The notes under the pieces were generated by a model that worked only from the letters and a program-made list of their open reading frames with translations, searched no databases and was not told the origin of the DNA. Position numbers and translations under genes: made by a program. From contig CM039504.1 in NCBI GenBank assembly GCA_022432975.1, positions 4,189,459-4,253,458 on the forward strand: a stretch of 64,000 nucleotides of DNA, read 5' to 3'. Position 1 is the stretch's first letter, and every line of letters begins with the position of its first letter. Below are positions 1-13,540 of the stretch, in pieces. This DNA is from Begonia masoniana. Taxonomy: Eukaryota; Streptophyta; Magnoliopsida; Cucurbitales; Begoniaceae.

Positions 1-608
1 TCCTTATTCTTCTATAAGTTGTGTACTTTTCCTTGTTCCAACGAGTCTCTGTGTAGCACCACGTGAAATGTTTGCATGTATAATAAATCATTTAGTTTTT
101 GTCGATAAGATTTGTCATTTTGTCCAATGCAGACTCCTCTAGAACGAGTTAAACTTATGCTTGTAAAATGGAGAAAAATGATTTGGAAAAAGATGTCAAG
201 CATATTTTCTTAATGATACTCATAGGCAATGGGTCTAGCATATGTTTTGAACTGATGGCGTTGCAAAGAATCACTTGCATTGATTTCCTTCCAACTTTTT
301 CGATATTTTAATTTGTTTTTTCTATATGGTAACATTTCTATTTGTCTAGTGTCTAGATGCTTGGGTGGTCTTATCTTTTGCTCACTCAACTATGTTATTT
401 ATAAGTTTGATGGAGAATCTATGATAGTTGTTCTTTCTTTTCCTTTTGTAGATCATTAGAGTTTCTTGTGGTTGTGAAGTCAGTTGCTAATACCATTTTT
501 CTGCTTTTCATAGTTGTTCATACTGATTTGTTCTGAATATCTTTTCGCATTCAACTATCAAAGTTGTAATATGCATGTGATTGGTAGATGCAATTTTTTC
601 TTTTTCAG
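1..608 (+). other. Intron of the PLAA-like gene (upstream part)
   Basis: AT-rich sequence with no coding stretch similar to known proteins. It ends in a T-rich tract and CAG acceptor just before the first recognised exon at 609, so it is read as intron. The WD40-encoding 5' exons of the gene must lie to the left of the window. Confidence 0.6.
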
Positions 609-3600
609 ATCGGGGAAGTTGTTGATGGACCAGATGACAGTATGAAGCGTCCTGTTTTAAATGGAACTCAATACGATTATGGTTAGTAACTTATAACTCT
701 GATTACATAGTGTAGGCATTCTACATAATTAATAGATGAATATTAATTCTTTTATCTACTATTACTCAGTATTTGATGTTGATATTGGGGATGGTGAACC
801 TATTCGGAAATTGCCCTATAATAGATCAGGTAAGTGTTTTATATTTTCATCATTTTATTTCTATACATGTTATACTATCCTTTTGTTATTTATTCCAATG
901 AATTTTTTTGTTATTTATTCCAATGAATTTATTCTTCTTTGTTCCTTCAGAACATGCTTTAAAGTAGTGAATATTAGGAATGTTGGAATGTCTTTTTCGT
1001 GATGGTCAGAAAGGGGATCAATTTTACATAATACAGACAAGCAGACAATGCAAGATTAAATTTTATTAAACTGCTTGAAAGGTTAAAAAGCTTGATCAGC
1101 TAATATGAGGACTGTTGGAGTATCTCATGAAAAATTGACTATTTTGAATATCTGCAAAGCCAAGGCCTATTTATTTCAGATCAATTTTCGCTTGAAAGGT
1201 AGAAGCTTAAGACTAATAGATGCCTCTAAAATAAAAAATGTTACCCCTCTACGCTGGAAATCTACAAATAACCTAAACATTTGATAATAACCATCAAAGC
1301 TCGTGTTTCTCTAAAGAATCTGGAAACCAGAATAGCCTTATAAAATTAGAAATCATGACCAATAAATGCATTTCCATTTACATCTTGTAAAAAAGTCTAG
1401 AAAAGGATCAATATCCCAGAATCTTATGTTGATTGAGAACTTCTTTTTTTTTTTTTTGTAAATTTATCTCCTTCAAGAACCTTCCAAACAAAAAATTCTC
1501 TCATAAATATTAGTATGGCCTGTGCAAACACTTTTATCATCACAATTATTGAATATCTTTTTATTGAAGACCTGTTTCCAAATTTTTCTTAAAATAGATT
1601 TCCCACTTATTTCTAGCTCTGACTCTGAACATGGCATGCTGAAACGTAACAATCTCCTTCAAATACCCGTGCCCCCACGTTGTCATCAATCTTTTTTGTC
1701 TTTTCTCAAAACTTTCTTTGTTGATGATTACTTAGTTCAACAACGTGAATAAGTTTCTAATAAATACATGTGAATAAAGTAGCAGTTGATCAGGGTCATG
1801 ACAAGCTGTATTCTGTAGGTTATGTTTCATATTGTCTTGGATTGACCAAAATGTATTAGCAATCGTAGGAGTGGCATTTTTCTGCTAACCACTTGTAGAC
1901 TGAATGATGCCATTGTATTCCATTTACGATTCATGTAAAAAAGAATTTATTTCTAAGTGTTTTCTCTTTCCAGATTTAGTTACACTTACTCGGGCTATTA
2001 TTATTTGTTTGTTCTTGTTTTTTATATGCTTCCACCTTTCCCCTTTTGCTTGATCATGTACTTCTGTAATATTCAAGTTAGCATTACAGTTTTTGTTAAT
2101 AATACCCTTTTGGGAGATGTGTGCATGTGCATACAAAGAGTCATTACCGGAATAAGGATTGTTAAATGTGGTATGATGCAGATAATCCATATTCTACTGC
2201 TGATAAATGGCTTCTGGAAGAGAATCTTCCCCTTTCCTACCGTCAGCAAGTGGTAGATTTCATACTCCAAAACTCTGGACAAAAGGACTTCAATCTTGAT
2301 CCATCATTCCGTGATCCTTTTACTGGCTGTAGGTGTTATTTTTTTATTGTATCCAATAGCATTATTGGCGTTTTTTTTTTCTTATTAGTGTTTTCTTTTT
2401 TATTACATCAGCCAGTGCTTATATTCCTGGATCATCTTCTAATGTCTCTGGTAACTAATTCCTATTTTAAAATCAATAGTACATGTTACCTCGAGTGTGC
2501 TATGGATTTGATCAACAATTTTCTACATGGTATTAATGTCATTTCTTTTTCTTTATAATAGCAGCGCCATTAGCAAAGCCTACGTTCAAACATATCCCAA
2601 AGGTATGCTTTTGTCATTGTAATTGTAAATCAGTCTTGTCTACTAGTTAATTTTTTATAAGAGTGTACTAGCTAAACTTTGGTTTACACATTTTCTCTTA
2701 ACAAGTGCATGACTTAACTTTACTGGTCAAGCATGTCCAAAACAACTTGGTTCGGGTTAAAACAATCATAAATTGAGTTCTACTTTTCTTTTTCAATTGC
2801 ACTTTTGATTGGCTTACCCCTTGCAGTTTCTTTTTATAACTTCCTAATTATATCATGTAATTTTTTACATCAATTTTTTGGTTGTGCAAGTGATGCTCTA
2901 TATAATTTGTTGAAATTAGAGATTAGTTTGATTGATTTGGAGATATATAACAAAAAATGAATTCATATGACAATATCTAACAGCAGGATTAGCTGTGGAT
3001 GCATTGTTTCTATTAGAAATTGAGGTCGTATCTTAGGTGGTCAGTTTATTGATATTAGAAGTGATACTTTGTGTTCCCCCGTACAAGAAAGGTGGAGATC
3101 TAGACTCTACCGTAATTGTAGGGACGATATCTGACCTATATGGAGATACTCTGTTAGGAATATTTTAGGAGAGAGTAATATTTTAGTTATCTAGTAGTTA
3201 TAGGGGTAAATGGGGGTATTAGACTTATAATTCAGTTATGATTTTGTGAGTTATATACGTGGAGGGAGGTGAGTGATAGGGGGTGGAAAATCTGAGGGAA
3301 AAGAGGAGAGTGCAGAGGCTTTAGAATTCCTCTGCAAGGGAGAGAGTGGAGGCTCTAGAATTCCTTCACATTTGTGGGTGTGTGATCCGTTATGTTCTTG
3401 TTTGTTGCCTTTGAGAAATCTGAATATTAGGATACCTAACATTGGTATCAGAGCATCGTTACCTGGGCAATGGCAGGGAAGAAGCCATCACAGGCACTGG
3501 GGAAGTCGAGTTTGAGCGATGCGCAGATTGCTCAAAGTGCACTGTGGCAAGAAATAGGCAAGAACAAGGAGAGTATCACCTGTATGTAGGAATTGCGACG

Positions 3601-6600
3601 CGACATGGCGATGATCATGGTGAAGTTAGACTTACTAGTAGAAACCTTGAATGCAGCACCACTGAAGTATAGGAGTACCAGAAGTTTGAAGCTCGATGAC
3701 GAACGGGGAAGAGACGAACCTGTAGGACTGTCGAGCTATCAAGGGGAGCTGGAGCGATCGACATTCGACGACCCAACCCAGCAGTCACTCAGCCAGCCCG
3801 GTCTGAGCCCTTCCTGCAAGCCCAGCGCGGTCCCTGGCGGCGGCTTCAGCTGCGTGCGCAACATGACCCACGAAATCAACGTCGGCTAACCACTTTCATT
3901 CGGCAACCTCGTTCCGGCGAATGGCGTACGCCGACTTGATCTCGGGGAAAGAGAAAGGGCGGTGGTCGGTCGATGTCAGCAAAGCTCTCGGGACATCAAG
4001 AAAGATGTCTGGAAGAGGGAAGGGAGACAAGGAATCAGGAAAGGGAGGAACGAAGAAGAGTGAAGGGAAATGGGCCCACGCAGAAGAGGAAGAAACTGCG
4101 CAGAGGAATGAAAAAAACTGGGCCCTTCTTCAGCCAACCGGGCCCGGGCGTGGTGTTGGGCTCCTGAAATGGATTTGGCAACCCACCCAATCTTCTCCGG
4201 CAAGCCCAATACATTCAATCCATCAGTGGGTCACAACTCCAAGTTTTCCAGCAAGCCAATCGAATTTTGTTCATTTCCAGCAAGTTCTAAGGGAAAAAAT
4301 CTTTTTAATCCCACCTTGAGGACAAGGTGGAACATTAGGCGGCTGGTATTGTTAGGAATATTTTAGGGGAGGGTAATATTTTAGTTATCTAGTAGTTATA
4401 GGAGTAAATGAGGTATTATACTTATAATTCAGTTATGATTTTGTGGGTTATATACGTGGGGGGAGGTGAGTGATAGGGGGGTGGAAAATTTGAGAGAAAA
4501 GGGAAGAGTGCAGAGGCTCTAGAATTCCTCTGCAAGGAAGTGAAGACTCTAGAATTTCTCCACATTTGTGGGTGTGTGATCCGTTGTGTTCTTGTTTGTT
4601 GCCTTTGAGAAATCTGAATATTAGAATACCTAACATACTCCTCCACTGGTTCGTTGAAAACACGAATAAATGGGTGGAGACCACTTCGTGTCCCTTCTCC
4701 TTGGCCTTTTATTGAGCTGAGCGCTGCTTTACCTGGCAACTCCCTCAAACAAAATAAGTCTACTGTTAAGATTCATATCCCAATAGTATAACACTCTTTT
4801 TTAGGTAAACAATACCTAAATGTCAAGAGGGAATTAGGAGCTTTTTGGGTTGTGTCAAGAGATTTAATTTGAAAAAACAAATTGGTGAAGATCGTAGAGA
4901 AGGCTTCTTGTAAGAGAAGGGTACAGGAACATGCGAGTTCAGATATTTATTGACATACCTATTAGTCTTGCTAGTTTTCTTAGACAACCCTGGAACTGGT
5001 GCTAGAACTGTTTTAGTTTGTTTTGGATACTCGATTTTCATCGGTTTAAGTGAGTTTCAAAATCAATTTGATATTATTACTGATGTGTCATGACCCACAT
5101 CCATGCTTCACATTTTTTTTTCTTGTACATCAATCAAAAGAGAAGCCAACTTCTCAAATTGATGCCTATACTCTGGCACCGTGATCAAAATCTATTAATC
5201 GTGTTTGTTTTCAAAATTGATTTAAAACAATTTTTCTTATTGTATATGAATCTCACTATTCTTGGTGAGGTTTATATAATTTAGTATCTCTAAATTAGAG
5301 GAGAAAGAAAAAAAAAAAAAAAATTACACAGAGATGACTACATGGAGTGAAGTTGTTTTTAACTTTAAACTTTTTTGGCTCGTCAGGAGACGCATCGCCG
5401 ATCGCCAATGATGCAAGCAATGAGCGTGTTACACATGCTGAATTTAGTTCACGTGTTGAGCGAGAAAACAGGATTACTCAACAATTGTTAGATTATATAT
5501 AAAGTAAGAGTGTGAATAACTGTGATTTTATGAGGAAGAAAAATACTTTAAAATTTTTTATTCAATCTTTTAGAGGAGCTGATTGGGAAGATAAATACAT
5601 AGAGTGGGAAGAAGATGTCAATGAGATCTTTGAATATAACAATTATTCAAATAAGTTTAAGGTGAAGCTCGCTTCATTAGGACTCACGGGATGAACTTCT
5701 TTATAGTGGAGAAATCTAAATTTTTAGAGAAAAAAAAATGTAGTCATGAACACATGAGAGATAATGAAAAAATTCGTGAGAAGAAGACTTGCTTTAAAGT
5801 ATCTCTTATTAGGTATGTCTACATCCATGACATCGTCTTGATAGAGGTAATATTTGTTGGAGAATATGTCATTTTGTTCTATAGAGAATGAGTAGTCCAT
5901 TATATGCTTCGAGATTATATATAAAAGATTTTGAATCATATTTTTAGAAAACAAACAACAAATAAAAGAAAATGTTATGATTTTTTTACTAGAGAAAAAA
6001 TCTACCATAGAAAAATTAAATATTGTCATTGACGAAAAGGTGAATGAATCAATCCCGGAGCAAAAAAAATGTTTACTATACCACAGCCGTTAGTTCTAAA
6101 ACGACTACAAAGAGAGATTGACGTGATGGAAAGGCTTCCAAAACCTAGAGGAAACTTCACGGATCTTGTTAGTATGGTCTCGAATGGTTTTCTAAAGGGA
6201 TTATCATTATCGAATGAATTGAGCGATGAATTTTTGCAGAACAAATGTGTTGATACAGGAGCGGGATGCAATTTTGTTAATATTCTTTACACACCTAAGG
6301 AAGTTTTTCTAATAAATAGCACATGGATACATAATGTATTGTGGCGTAAATTGTGAAGTCAACTTCTTCCAAATGGAATTCGGTTCACATGTATAAACTA
6401 TCTTCAGACGAGAACAATTAATCAATCTATCACTCAATGATTCAAATCGTATGAAATCGCCATCTTCATCCATGGCACAAATGGAAGCAACTATCAAATT
6501 TGAGTCTAAATCTTCTTTCAACCTTGGAAAGATGATGTGTCACGACCTACGTCCCTAACTCTCTTTTATAAGCTCTAACATTTTTTATTTTATTTTAAAA

Positions 6601-9600
6601 TAATTTTATTATCTTTTAATTGTAACGTTAGTTTATTTACGGTTTTTTCATTGATGAGATGACTATTAAAATTACGGTTTGAGTGTTTCGTCAAACTGTT
6701 TTAGTTGCAGTTTTGATATTGAAGAATATTACAAATTTTATCTCTTAATTTATCACTCGTAATCTTCTCATATTTCTTGAGTGTAGCGTCTACAATTTTT
6801 CTTATACTTTTGGTTCTTATTTTTTTATAAATAATAAGTCAATATTTTCTATCTTTCGTCAATATTATACTGTTGATTATTATTGATAGATAAAGAGTCG
6901 AGATCCGTTAATTGTGTTTGTTTTCGAAACTGATTTAGAATGATTTTTCTTATTTTCTTTGAATCTCGCTTTTTTTTTTTTTTTTGTGAGGATCATATCA
7001 AGTACTGTCCTTTGCCCACTTTGTTGTTAATTTTTTCTTTAATTAGGATCTTTTTGGTAAAATAATAGTACCTAGCTCACTTTTTATTTAAAAAGAGTTG
7101 TTGAATTGTTGTTCTATGTTGATATGCAATTATATGTGCTATTATGCAATTTTTAGTTGAAAAGCAACTTGAAATTGTTTGTGGCAAGGTTAGGGTATCC
7201 GGAACTTGCCAACTACGCCATTGCATGTCAGCACATTCAATTATGTGTGCTTATTTGATGCAGTTTTCAGTATAATGAAAGCAACACGAAATTGTTTGTG
7301 GCAAGGTTGATGGGAATTTATTCTGTGGCACTTGCCAATCATTCCATTGTTTTATTTTCTCAATGAGTTTGTTGAATTGTATTCTTACTATTTATTCTCC
7401 TCCAAGTGATTGAATACTTTTTATCCTGTCTTCTTTCCAGAAAGGATATCTTATTTTTGATGCTGCAAAATTTGATGGGATTCTGAAAAAAGTTTCTGAG
7501 TTCAACAATGCATTACTTTCTGATTCAGTAAGTTCTTTGTTTTGGTTAACTTTCTCTAATTTGCTAACTACCACTTTTTGTCTAGTATCGCTCTGTCATA
7601 TTTTTCTTCACTTGACAAAACTTGAGTAGGTTCTAACTGTGTTGAGACCTTCGTAGTTGTGCATTCTGGTTTTGTCTTTGTTTTCTACTCTGAAGATGTA
7701 TTGGTCAATTTTGAAGGAGAAGAAGCATTTTTCTTTGACGGAACTTGAGCTTTCCAGAATAGGTGCAATCACCAAAGTTTTGAAGGACACATCACATTAT
7801 CATTCTAGTAAATTTGCAGATGCTGATATTGTGTTGTTATTGAAACTGATTAGATCGTGGCCTCTTCCATATCTATTTCCAAGTAAGGCTGTTATTTCTT
7901 GATTTCCTTGTAATCATATCCCAGAAATAAATAATTGCCTTTTAGGTTCATATTATTCTTTCTTTTGCGCAGTCATAGATATTATAAGGGTAATTGTCCT
8001 GCACCCTGATGGAGCGGTTGTACTTCTCAGGCACACTGAAGTTGAAAATGGTATTAAAGTTACACACTTTTGATTGCCTTTTGTTGATAAAATCAATTGG
8101 AGTCATGGATATATTTGTTTTATTTCAATTATCTCATGTTGCTGACTCTCTACAACTTGATAAAGAAGCGAGCTCTTAAAGAAACTAATATCTGATACAG
8201 TTCAAAATATAATAATTTCTGTGCATTTTTTTATGGTGGATACGAGTTTAATACATGCCTCAGCTTCAAATTCTTTTTCTATTTTGGTTGTTCTAATGAT
8301 TTTCTGTGATGTTACCAGATGCACTTGTAGAAATGGTTAGGAAAGTTGCTGCAGGTCCTGCATTACCTGCAAATGCTTTAACTTGCATCCGAACTGTGGC
8401 GAACTTATTCAAGAGTTCGTGTTATTCGAACTGGTTGTGGAAACATTACAGTGAGGTCATAGTTTCATGCACTTTCTTTCTTTATCGAATTAAAGTAGTA
8501 TAGTAAGAGAAAAAATATATAAGAGGATTGATCAACGATAGAACAGGCTCATCGCCTTGAGAACATTACATGAGGAAATCTATTTTTGCCTTCCCAAGGA
8601 AAAACATAATTATAAAAAAAATGTTGAGAGAAGACTCGAGATAGAAAATCCTAAAAAATCACTTCGTTCCTCTTATTTTAAATGTAACAAAAAATATGCA
8701 ATGTACAAAACTAGAAGCAAATGTTTTAGCCATCACACTTAATGGTAAACATTTAGCGACATTTAAAAGAAAGGCCATAGCAACATCTCTGGTTGATTTC
8801 TGGAGACTATTAATTTGTGCTTAATTTCTTCCATCTCATGTCCGTGGATGTGCCAAGATAATTAATTCTTCTATTTGTATTGGAGATTGAGATTCCAATA
8901 TTCTTCTTACCAGTCACCTTGTTCAAGATTGAGATTTCAAGTTTCTTATTAGTCAAACCGGCCTATTTGATCTGCAATCTTGTGCGGGATATTCAAAATC
9001 ATTATGTAATTACAATAGAATTCATTGCATAGTGTAACATGAACACAGTAATTCCTAAAATATTGTCGTTTTTTGCGCAATTGGAAAGACATTGCAGTTT
9101 CTTTGGTGTAATTACATTCTTACTCTTTAGCATGCCTTATTGTCCCTTTCTTAATTTTTCAAAATTAATAAAATTTTATTTGTTATATATAAAAAAGTGG
9201 TACAGTTGTGAGTGTTTTTACTTATATCCGTTGTTAAAGATGCATAGCTTGCTACGTTGATGTTTGCTAAGTACTAAGAAAATTTAAATGAGACTTTTCA
9301 GTGATTTTTTTTTTAATAAATTGGCAGCTGATTGTTGCATCATTTCTGTAGATTCTTGATACATTTTCAAGTTGTTATTCATCTCCAAATAAGGTTTTGC
9401 AGTTGTCTTATTCTACCTTGATACTCAAGTAAGTATTTCATAATGTACGTAATATGTAAATTTATTAAGGTAAAATATATTTAAGTAGTTGACTTGTAAT
9501 TCTTAGGAAAGTATATCCTTTCTTTTTTTTTTTCAAGTACTGATGGAAGAAGGAACTATTAAACTAACTGGATGACCTATTTTCATGTCTGACAGTTATG

Positions 9601-10546
9601 CAGTTTTGTTAATAGAAAAGAAGGATCAAGAAGGGCAATCTCAAGTGCTTTCAGCTGCGCTTGAGGTAAATCTTTTTCTTTTTCTACATTGGTTGCACTG
9701 AATCTGAGCATTTTTTACATCTTGCCTCATGTAATTTTACTGTATGATTATTTGGCAGATTGCGGAAGATGAAAATCAAGATGTTGATTCGAAGTTCAGG
9801 GCTTTAGTTGCCATTGGATCACTGGTATCCTTTTATCGGTCTAATACATGATTGTCTGGTGTAGGCTTGTAGCTATGAATGTTGTTACAGTTGTAGTTCA
9901 ATTATCAAATGAACCTGTAACTGTATATTTAGGATATGTGGAAAATTAACAGATGAAAGACGAGCTTAGAATTTGAGAATGCAGAGATTTTACAGCATTA
10001 GATACGATAGGAGAGATAGAGTTAGGAAGAGGAAATATCAGATGAAGCAACATCAATATCATTTTAATAGCCAAGTATACTAGACAATCCACCTGACAAC
10101 CTATTTATAGAGCCCCGCGACAAATAAATAAATAAATATGAAATGAAGATATTAAATATCCAAATAAATGGAAACTACTAAATAAGTTTTCTTATATATT
10201 AATAATCTTGCACATATGATATAATTTATAAATGGAATTGAATGGTGATGTTTCTTGTCTGAAATTGTCGATGGGTTGCTCTTTTACTTCATTTCATCAT
10301 CAACACTTTTTGCTTGCCACAAAAATCACGAATCCAAAGGAATTATAAATTCGATGTCTCCTTGATATCATGTACATATCTCGTGTTTTGATCTTGGATT
10401 TGTGAAAGCAGATGCTGGAGGGTGTGGTGAAACAAATAGCTGTGGACTTCGATGTGGAGAGCATTGCCAAATTAGCTAAGGCTTCTAAGGAGGCAAAAAT
10501 TGCAGAAGTTGGAGCTGACATTGAATTGTTGACAAAGGAACGGTGA
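609..10546 (+). CDS. PLAA: PLAA/DOA1/UFD3-like protein (PFU and PUL domains), 3' part of gene, spliced
   Basis: Thirteen exons join in frame: 609-681, 770-829, 2182-2328, 2412-2450, 2562-2602, 7441-7527, 7717-7882, 7973-8050, 8319-8455, 9352-9428, 9596-9665, 9759-9824 and 10412-10546 (TGA). All introns are GT-AG and the codon phases fit. The first exons encode the ubiquitin-binding PFU domain (IGEVVDGPDDSMKRPVLNG, VFDVDIGDGEPIRKLPYNRS, then the QNSGQKDFNLDPSFRDPFTG block). A short linker follows, then the PUL domain starts at KGYLIFDAAKFDGILKK and ends at GADIELLTKER. In this family WD40 and PFU bind ubiquitin and PUL binds the C-terminus of CDC48/p97, working in ubiquitin recycling and protein degradation. 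The WD40 propeller lies outside the window. The start of the 7717 exon is the least certain boundary. A broken second copy of the PUL exons lies at 21434-25358. An AATAAA at 10828-10833 may be the poly(A) signal. Confidence 0.9.
2559..2564 (+). other. NAGNAG tandem splice acceptor
   Basis: The intron before the exon ending at 2602 ends in TAGCAG. Either AG keeps the reading frame: the first gives Ala-Ala-Pro, the second Ala-Pro. The site lies in the PFU-PUL linker, so a one-residue isoform difference is plausible. Confidence 0.55.
3152..4635 (+). mobile_element. Non-autonomous LTR retrotransposon in a PLAA intron
   Basis: Two direct LTRs (3152-3441 and 4350-4635, each starting TGTTAGG and ending CCTAACA) flank 908 bp of internal sequence. 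The target duplication TACTC is present on both sides (3147-3151 and 4636-4640). A primer-binding site matching initiator tRNA-Met, TTGGTATCAGAGC, directly follows the left LTR, and a purine-rich stretch precedes the right one, so the element is on the + strand. The interior shows a gag-like start (MAGKKPSQALGKSSLSDAQ) that is soon interrupted by a stop, then GC-richer filler. No protease, RT or integrase remains, so it depends on proteins from elsewhere (TRIM/LARD-like, probably Gypsy-derived). Confidence 0.9.
5086..6995 (+). mobile_element. Degenerate Ty3/Gypsy remnant in the same PLAA intron
   Basis: Two related direct repeats start TGTCATGACC (5086) and TGTCACGACC (6538) and share an A/T-rich 3' part (near 5196-5280 and 6898-6990). 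This fits decayed LTRs, the left one with an internal deletion. Between them, 5512-5694 encodes a gag-like fragment (FRGADWEDKYIEWEEDVNEI, then a conserved K-V-K-L-A region) ending in a stop. The remainder to 6540 is full of stops. No polymerase motifs are left and the boundaries are approximate. Confidence 0.6.
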
Positions 10547-11340
10547 TTCTATTCGTCTCCACAGTAAGTCTTTCATTGTTCTCAATTATCACCCAATAGC
10601 AAGAATGAAAGCGAGACCATTTTATCTGCAAGAATATGATTCACTAAGAAAAAAAGAACTCATTGAAAAAGCTCAAATCTGCATGAATAATTTCAATGGA
10701 GTGGTAGTGATCATTATGAGTTGAAGGTTCTCGTGGTTTTTTCAGCATGCTTTCTTTGAGCATTAGGAGATGTGATGACTAATCAGTCATGTTTCTGACT
10801 CTTGTTTGTTTTACTTTCGATAGGATCAATAAAATTTCTACGGCTAGAATACCGGCTTCGACTCAACAGAAACTGTCGGAGACGAGTGTATCCATGGTAG
10901 TTGTGCTGGAAAGGAAGAAAATTGATGCTACACTCTAATGACTTTTGTCCCTTAAACACACATTGAAGGAAATCAAGTACAGCTGGAAACTAGTATGAAT
11001 TCAGCTGTTCTCTTAGGGATGGTTAGTTGAAAACTGATACATTTTTTATTGAGAAAAAAAAAACTGCAAATAGAGAAGAAAATATTTTATTCATGATTGG
11101 CAAAACCAACGTTGAATTATATGAAATTTGACCCAAAAAAAAAAACAATTGATATGGAATATTTCTTTAACCCGAACCCAATGAGAGGCTTTTGAGCCTT
11201 TGTATTAATATATATATAATTGAGATAATATTTAATTTAAATATTGAAGTATGAGGTATTAAAAAAAAATTACGTTAAAGTAAAATTTCAAATAATCTAG
11301 ACCTCAAAATATGAAATATGTTTGATTTAAATACTATCAG
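10547..11340 (+). other. 3' UTR and downstream flank of the PLAA-like gene
   Basis: No coding sequence seen. An AATAAA hexamer at 10828-10833 is a possible poly(A) signal. This stretch has no counterpart in the duplicated segment, where it is deleted. Confidence 0.4.
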
Positions 11341-11700
11341 TCTTCCGTTCAGATCGGGGGTGGTGACCTTCCACATCGAGGAGTAGTAACATTTCGTTCT
11401 CAATAAAAAATATTGCAAATGATATAGGATTTTTTTGAAATTTTTACTACATGTTTAGCATATCATTATAAGATAGTTTGGAAGGTTTTGTGATTTTATA
11501 ATACTTGTATGACTTATTATAAATTTTTACTTTTATTTTATAGAATGTTATTCAAAAAATTATAATTAATCTTTTAAGTGTTGAAAAATCATGAAATTAT
11601 TCAGCTTATATGTTGAATATGTGTTAAATTTTTTTTAAAAATTTGATATCATTTTGTACGTGTTCAAGAAAATTTAATTACCCTAAATTAAATTTAAAAA
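11340..11700. mobile_element. AT-rich MITE relic
   Basis: Sequence such as TTTTTACTACATGTTTAGCA and a GATTTTATAATACTTGTATG-like block resembles the interior of the inverted-repeat element at 24412-25259. The block partly reads back on itself in inverted form. The copy-B equivalent is split by the Pack-MULE-like element. Ends are not defined. Confidence 0.35.
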
Positions 11701-12542
11701 AAATTGATAGTGACTTATTCTAATTTTTTCTTGCAGCAACATTACCATGTAAGAATGGTTTGTACTTAAAATTGTGTCCTTATCTGTCATGTGTCAACAC
11801 AACATCTTTTCACCTTTTTGAAAATGCGTGAGAACCAAATAATTTTTTTTTTTTTTTTTTTTTTTTTTACTTATAACAACTCATTAACATAATTTGACAA
11901 CAGAATGATCTGATTTGATACTTTGTTTTAGACTAAAATCTCAACTTGTTGCAAGATTAAAGTGTTGATTATTTCTCCATAAATTGACCATATTATCCTC
12001 GCGTAAATACTTTGACAATAATGAGAATTGGAAACTAAATTGAGGTGTAATGTGATTTCCAGTTTCCAGTACGTGAATTCCCATGGAAGCACAGATCTTC
12101 TTATGAATTTTCAATTCATAGAAACAATCAATAGAGAGATAATGTCGTATAGATTCAGAAGAAAATTAGTAGCAATGCAATATTTGTTAGGATTAGACGC
12201 TCTAATTCACCTATAACGAACGATCGAGAATACGAAAAAGAAACAACACACATATTTATAGTGGTTCACTCTCGTTGTGAGAGCTACGTCCATTTACCGC
12301 TGACAGATTTCACTAAAAAGAAAAACGAGTTACAACAGTTTTTGCCTCACACTCTCAGACTCCTATATCGCTCGATAACCTAAATACGTCTTTATATACT
12401 AGACGATTTAGGGTTACGGAATAACATGGTAAATAATGACCAAAATACCCCAAAACCTAAATTAAGCTCCATAACTCAACAATCTCCCACTTGGAGACTA
12501 ATCTCATCATCTCTCCATCTGTAGCGGCTTCATTTCAATGTC

Positions 12543-13500
12543 TCATCCAAGTAGTCCGACTGAAGTTGCGCACAACTTCAGCTTCTCACTCGTCACAGCT
12601 TTCGTCAACATATTAGCTAGATTTCGACTCTCTGGGATCTTCTCAAGTGCTAACATATTAGCTAGATTTCGACTCTCTGGGATCTTCTCAAGTGCTAATA
12701 CTCCATCTTCTAAGGCGGATCTGATGAAGTGATAACACACCTGTATTTGCTTTGTCTTGCCATGATAAACCAGGTTTTTTGCTAAATGGATGACACTTTG
12801 GCTGTAACAATGCAATACACTCTCATAGTAGTTTTGGCTTAAATCGCGTAAGAAAGGCCGCAACCACATCATCTCATTTGCAGGCTTCTGTCACTGCAAT
12901 ATACTTGGCTTCACAACTAGAAAGAACGATGACATCTTGAAGTCTCGAAACCCAACTGATTGCGGTACCACCCAAGGTGTAGACATACCCAGTCTTGCTC
13001 TTACTACTGTCAATATCACCACCATTATCAGTATTAACGTATCCATATAGACCCAAGTCTGATTTTTGAAAACATAAAGCGAAATTTGAACTTCCCTTCA
13101 AGTATCGCAAGATCCATTTTACGGCTACCCAATGTTTCCTTCCTGGATTACTCATAAACTTGCTGATAACTCCCACTGCATGTGCAATGTCTGGTCGTGT
13201 GTAAACCATCGCGTACATAAGACTATCAACAGCAGAGGCATATGGAACAGTAGCATGTAGTCATTCTCTTCATCAGTCGAGGGTGATTGATCCTTGGATA
13301 GTCTGAAATGACTAGCCAATGGTGTAGTGACTGGCTTAGCATCGTGCATCTTGAACCTGCTAAGAATTTTCTTTACGTACTCTTTTGTGAGAGTTTGAGA
13401 ACCTCCTTATCCCTAAAGATCCTCATCCCAAGGATTTGTTTTGCAGCACCCAATGATGCTACAAATTGCCCCAGCTCGATGGTGGAATCACTAAGTTCAG
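12543..13500 (-). pseudogene. Copia reverse transcriptase C-terminus and RNase H, broken
   Basis: Minus-strand fragments give LGAAKQILGMRIF and MHDAKPVTTPLASHFRLSKD, then YTRPDIAHAVGVISKFMSNP, GTAISWVSRLQDV and a C-terminal SRNLANMLTKAVTSEKL. These are typical Copia RT connection and RNase H blocks. The frame shifts near 13220 and again near 12873. A 45-bp in-frame tandem duplication (12607-12651 and 12652-12696) repeats fifteen residues close to the C-terminus. The RT catalytic core is missing, replaced upstream by Gypsy sequence. Confidence 0.8.
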
Positions 13501-13540
13501 CGCGGAGAATCGAACGGTGGCAGTGGTTGGTCCTTTCTGC

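Noticed and set aside
3273..4319. Several ORFs of 60-130 codons within the small LTR element
   Set aside because: Mutually overlapping, no recognisable domain beyond a short gag-like start; non-autonomous filler.
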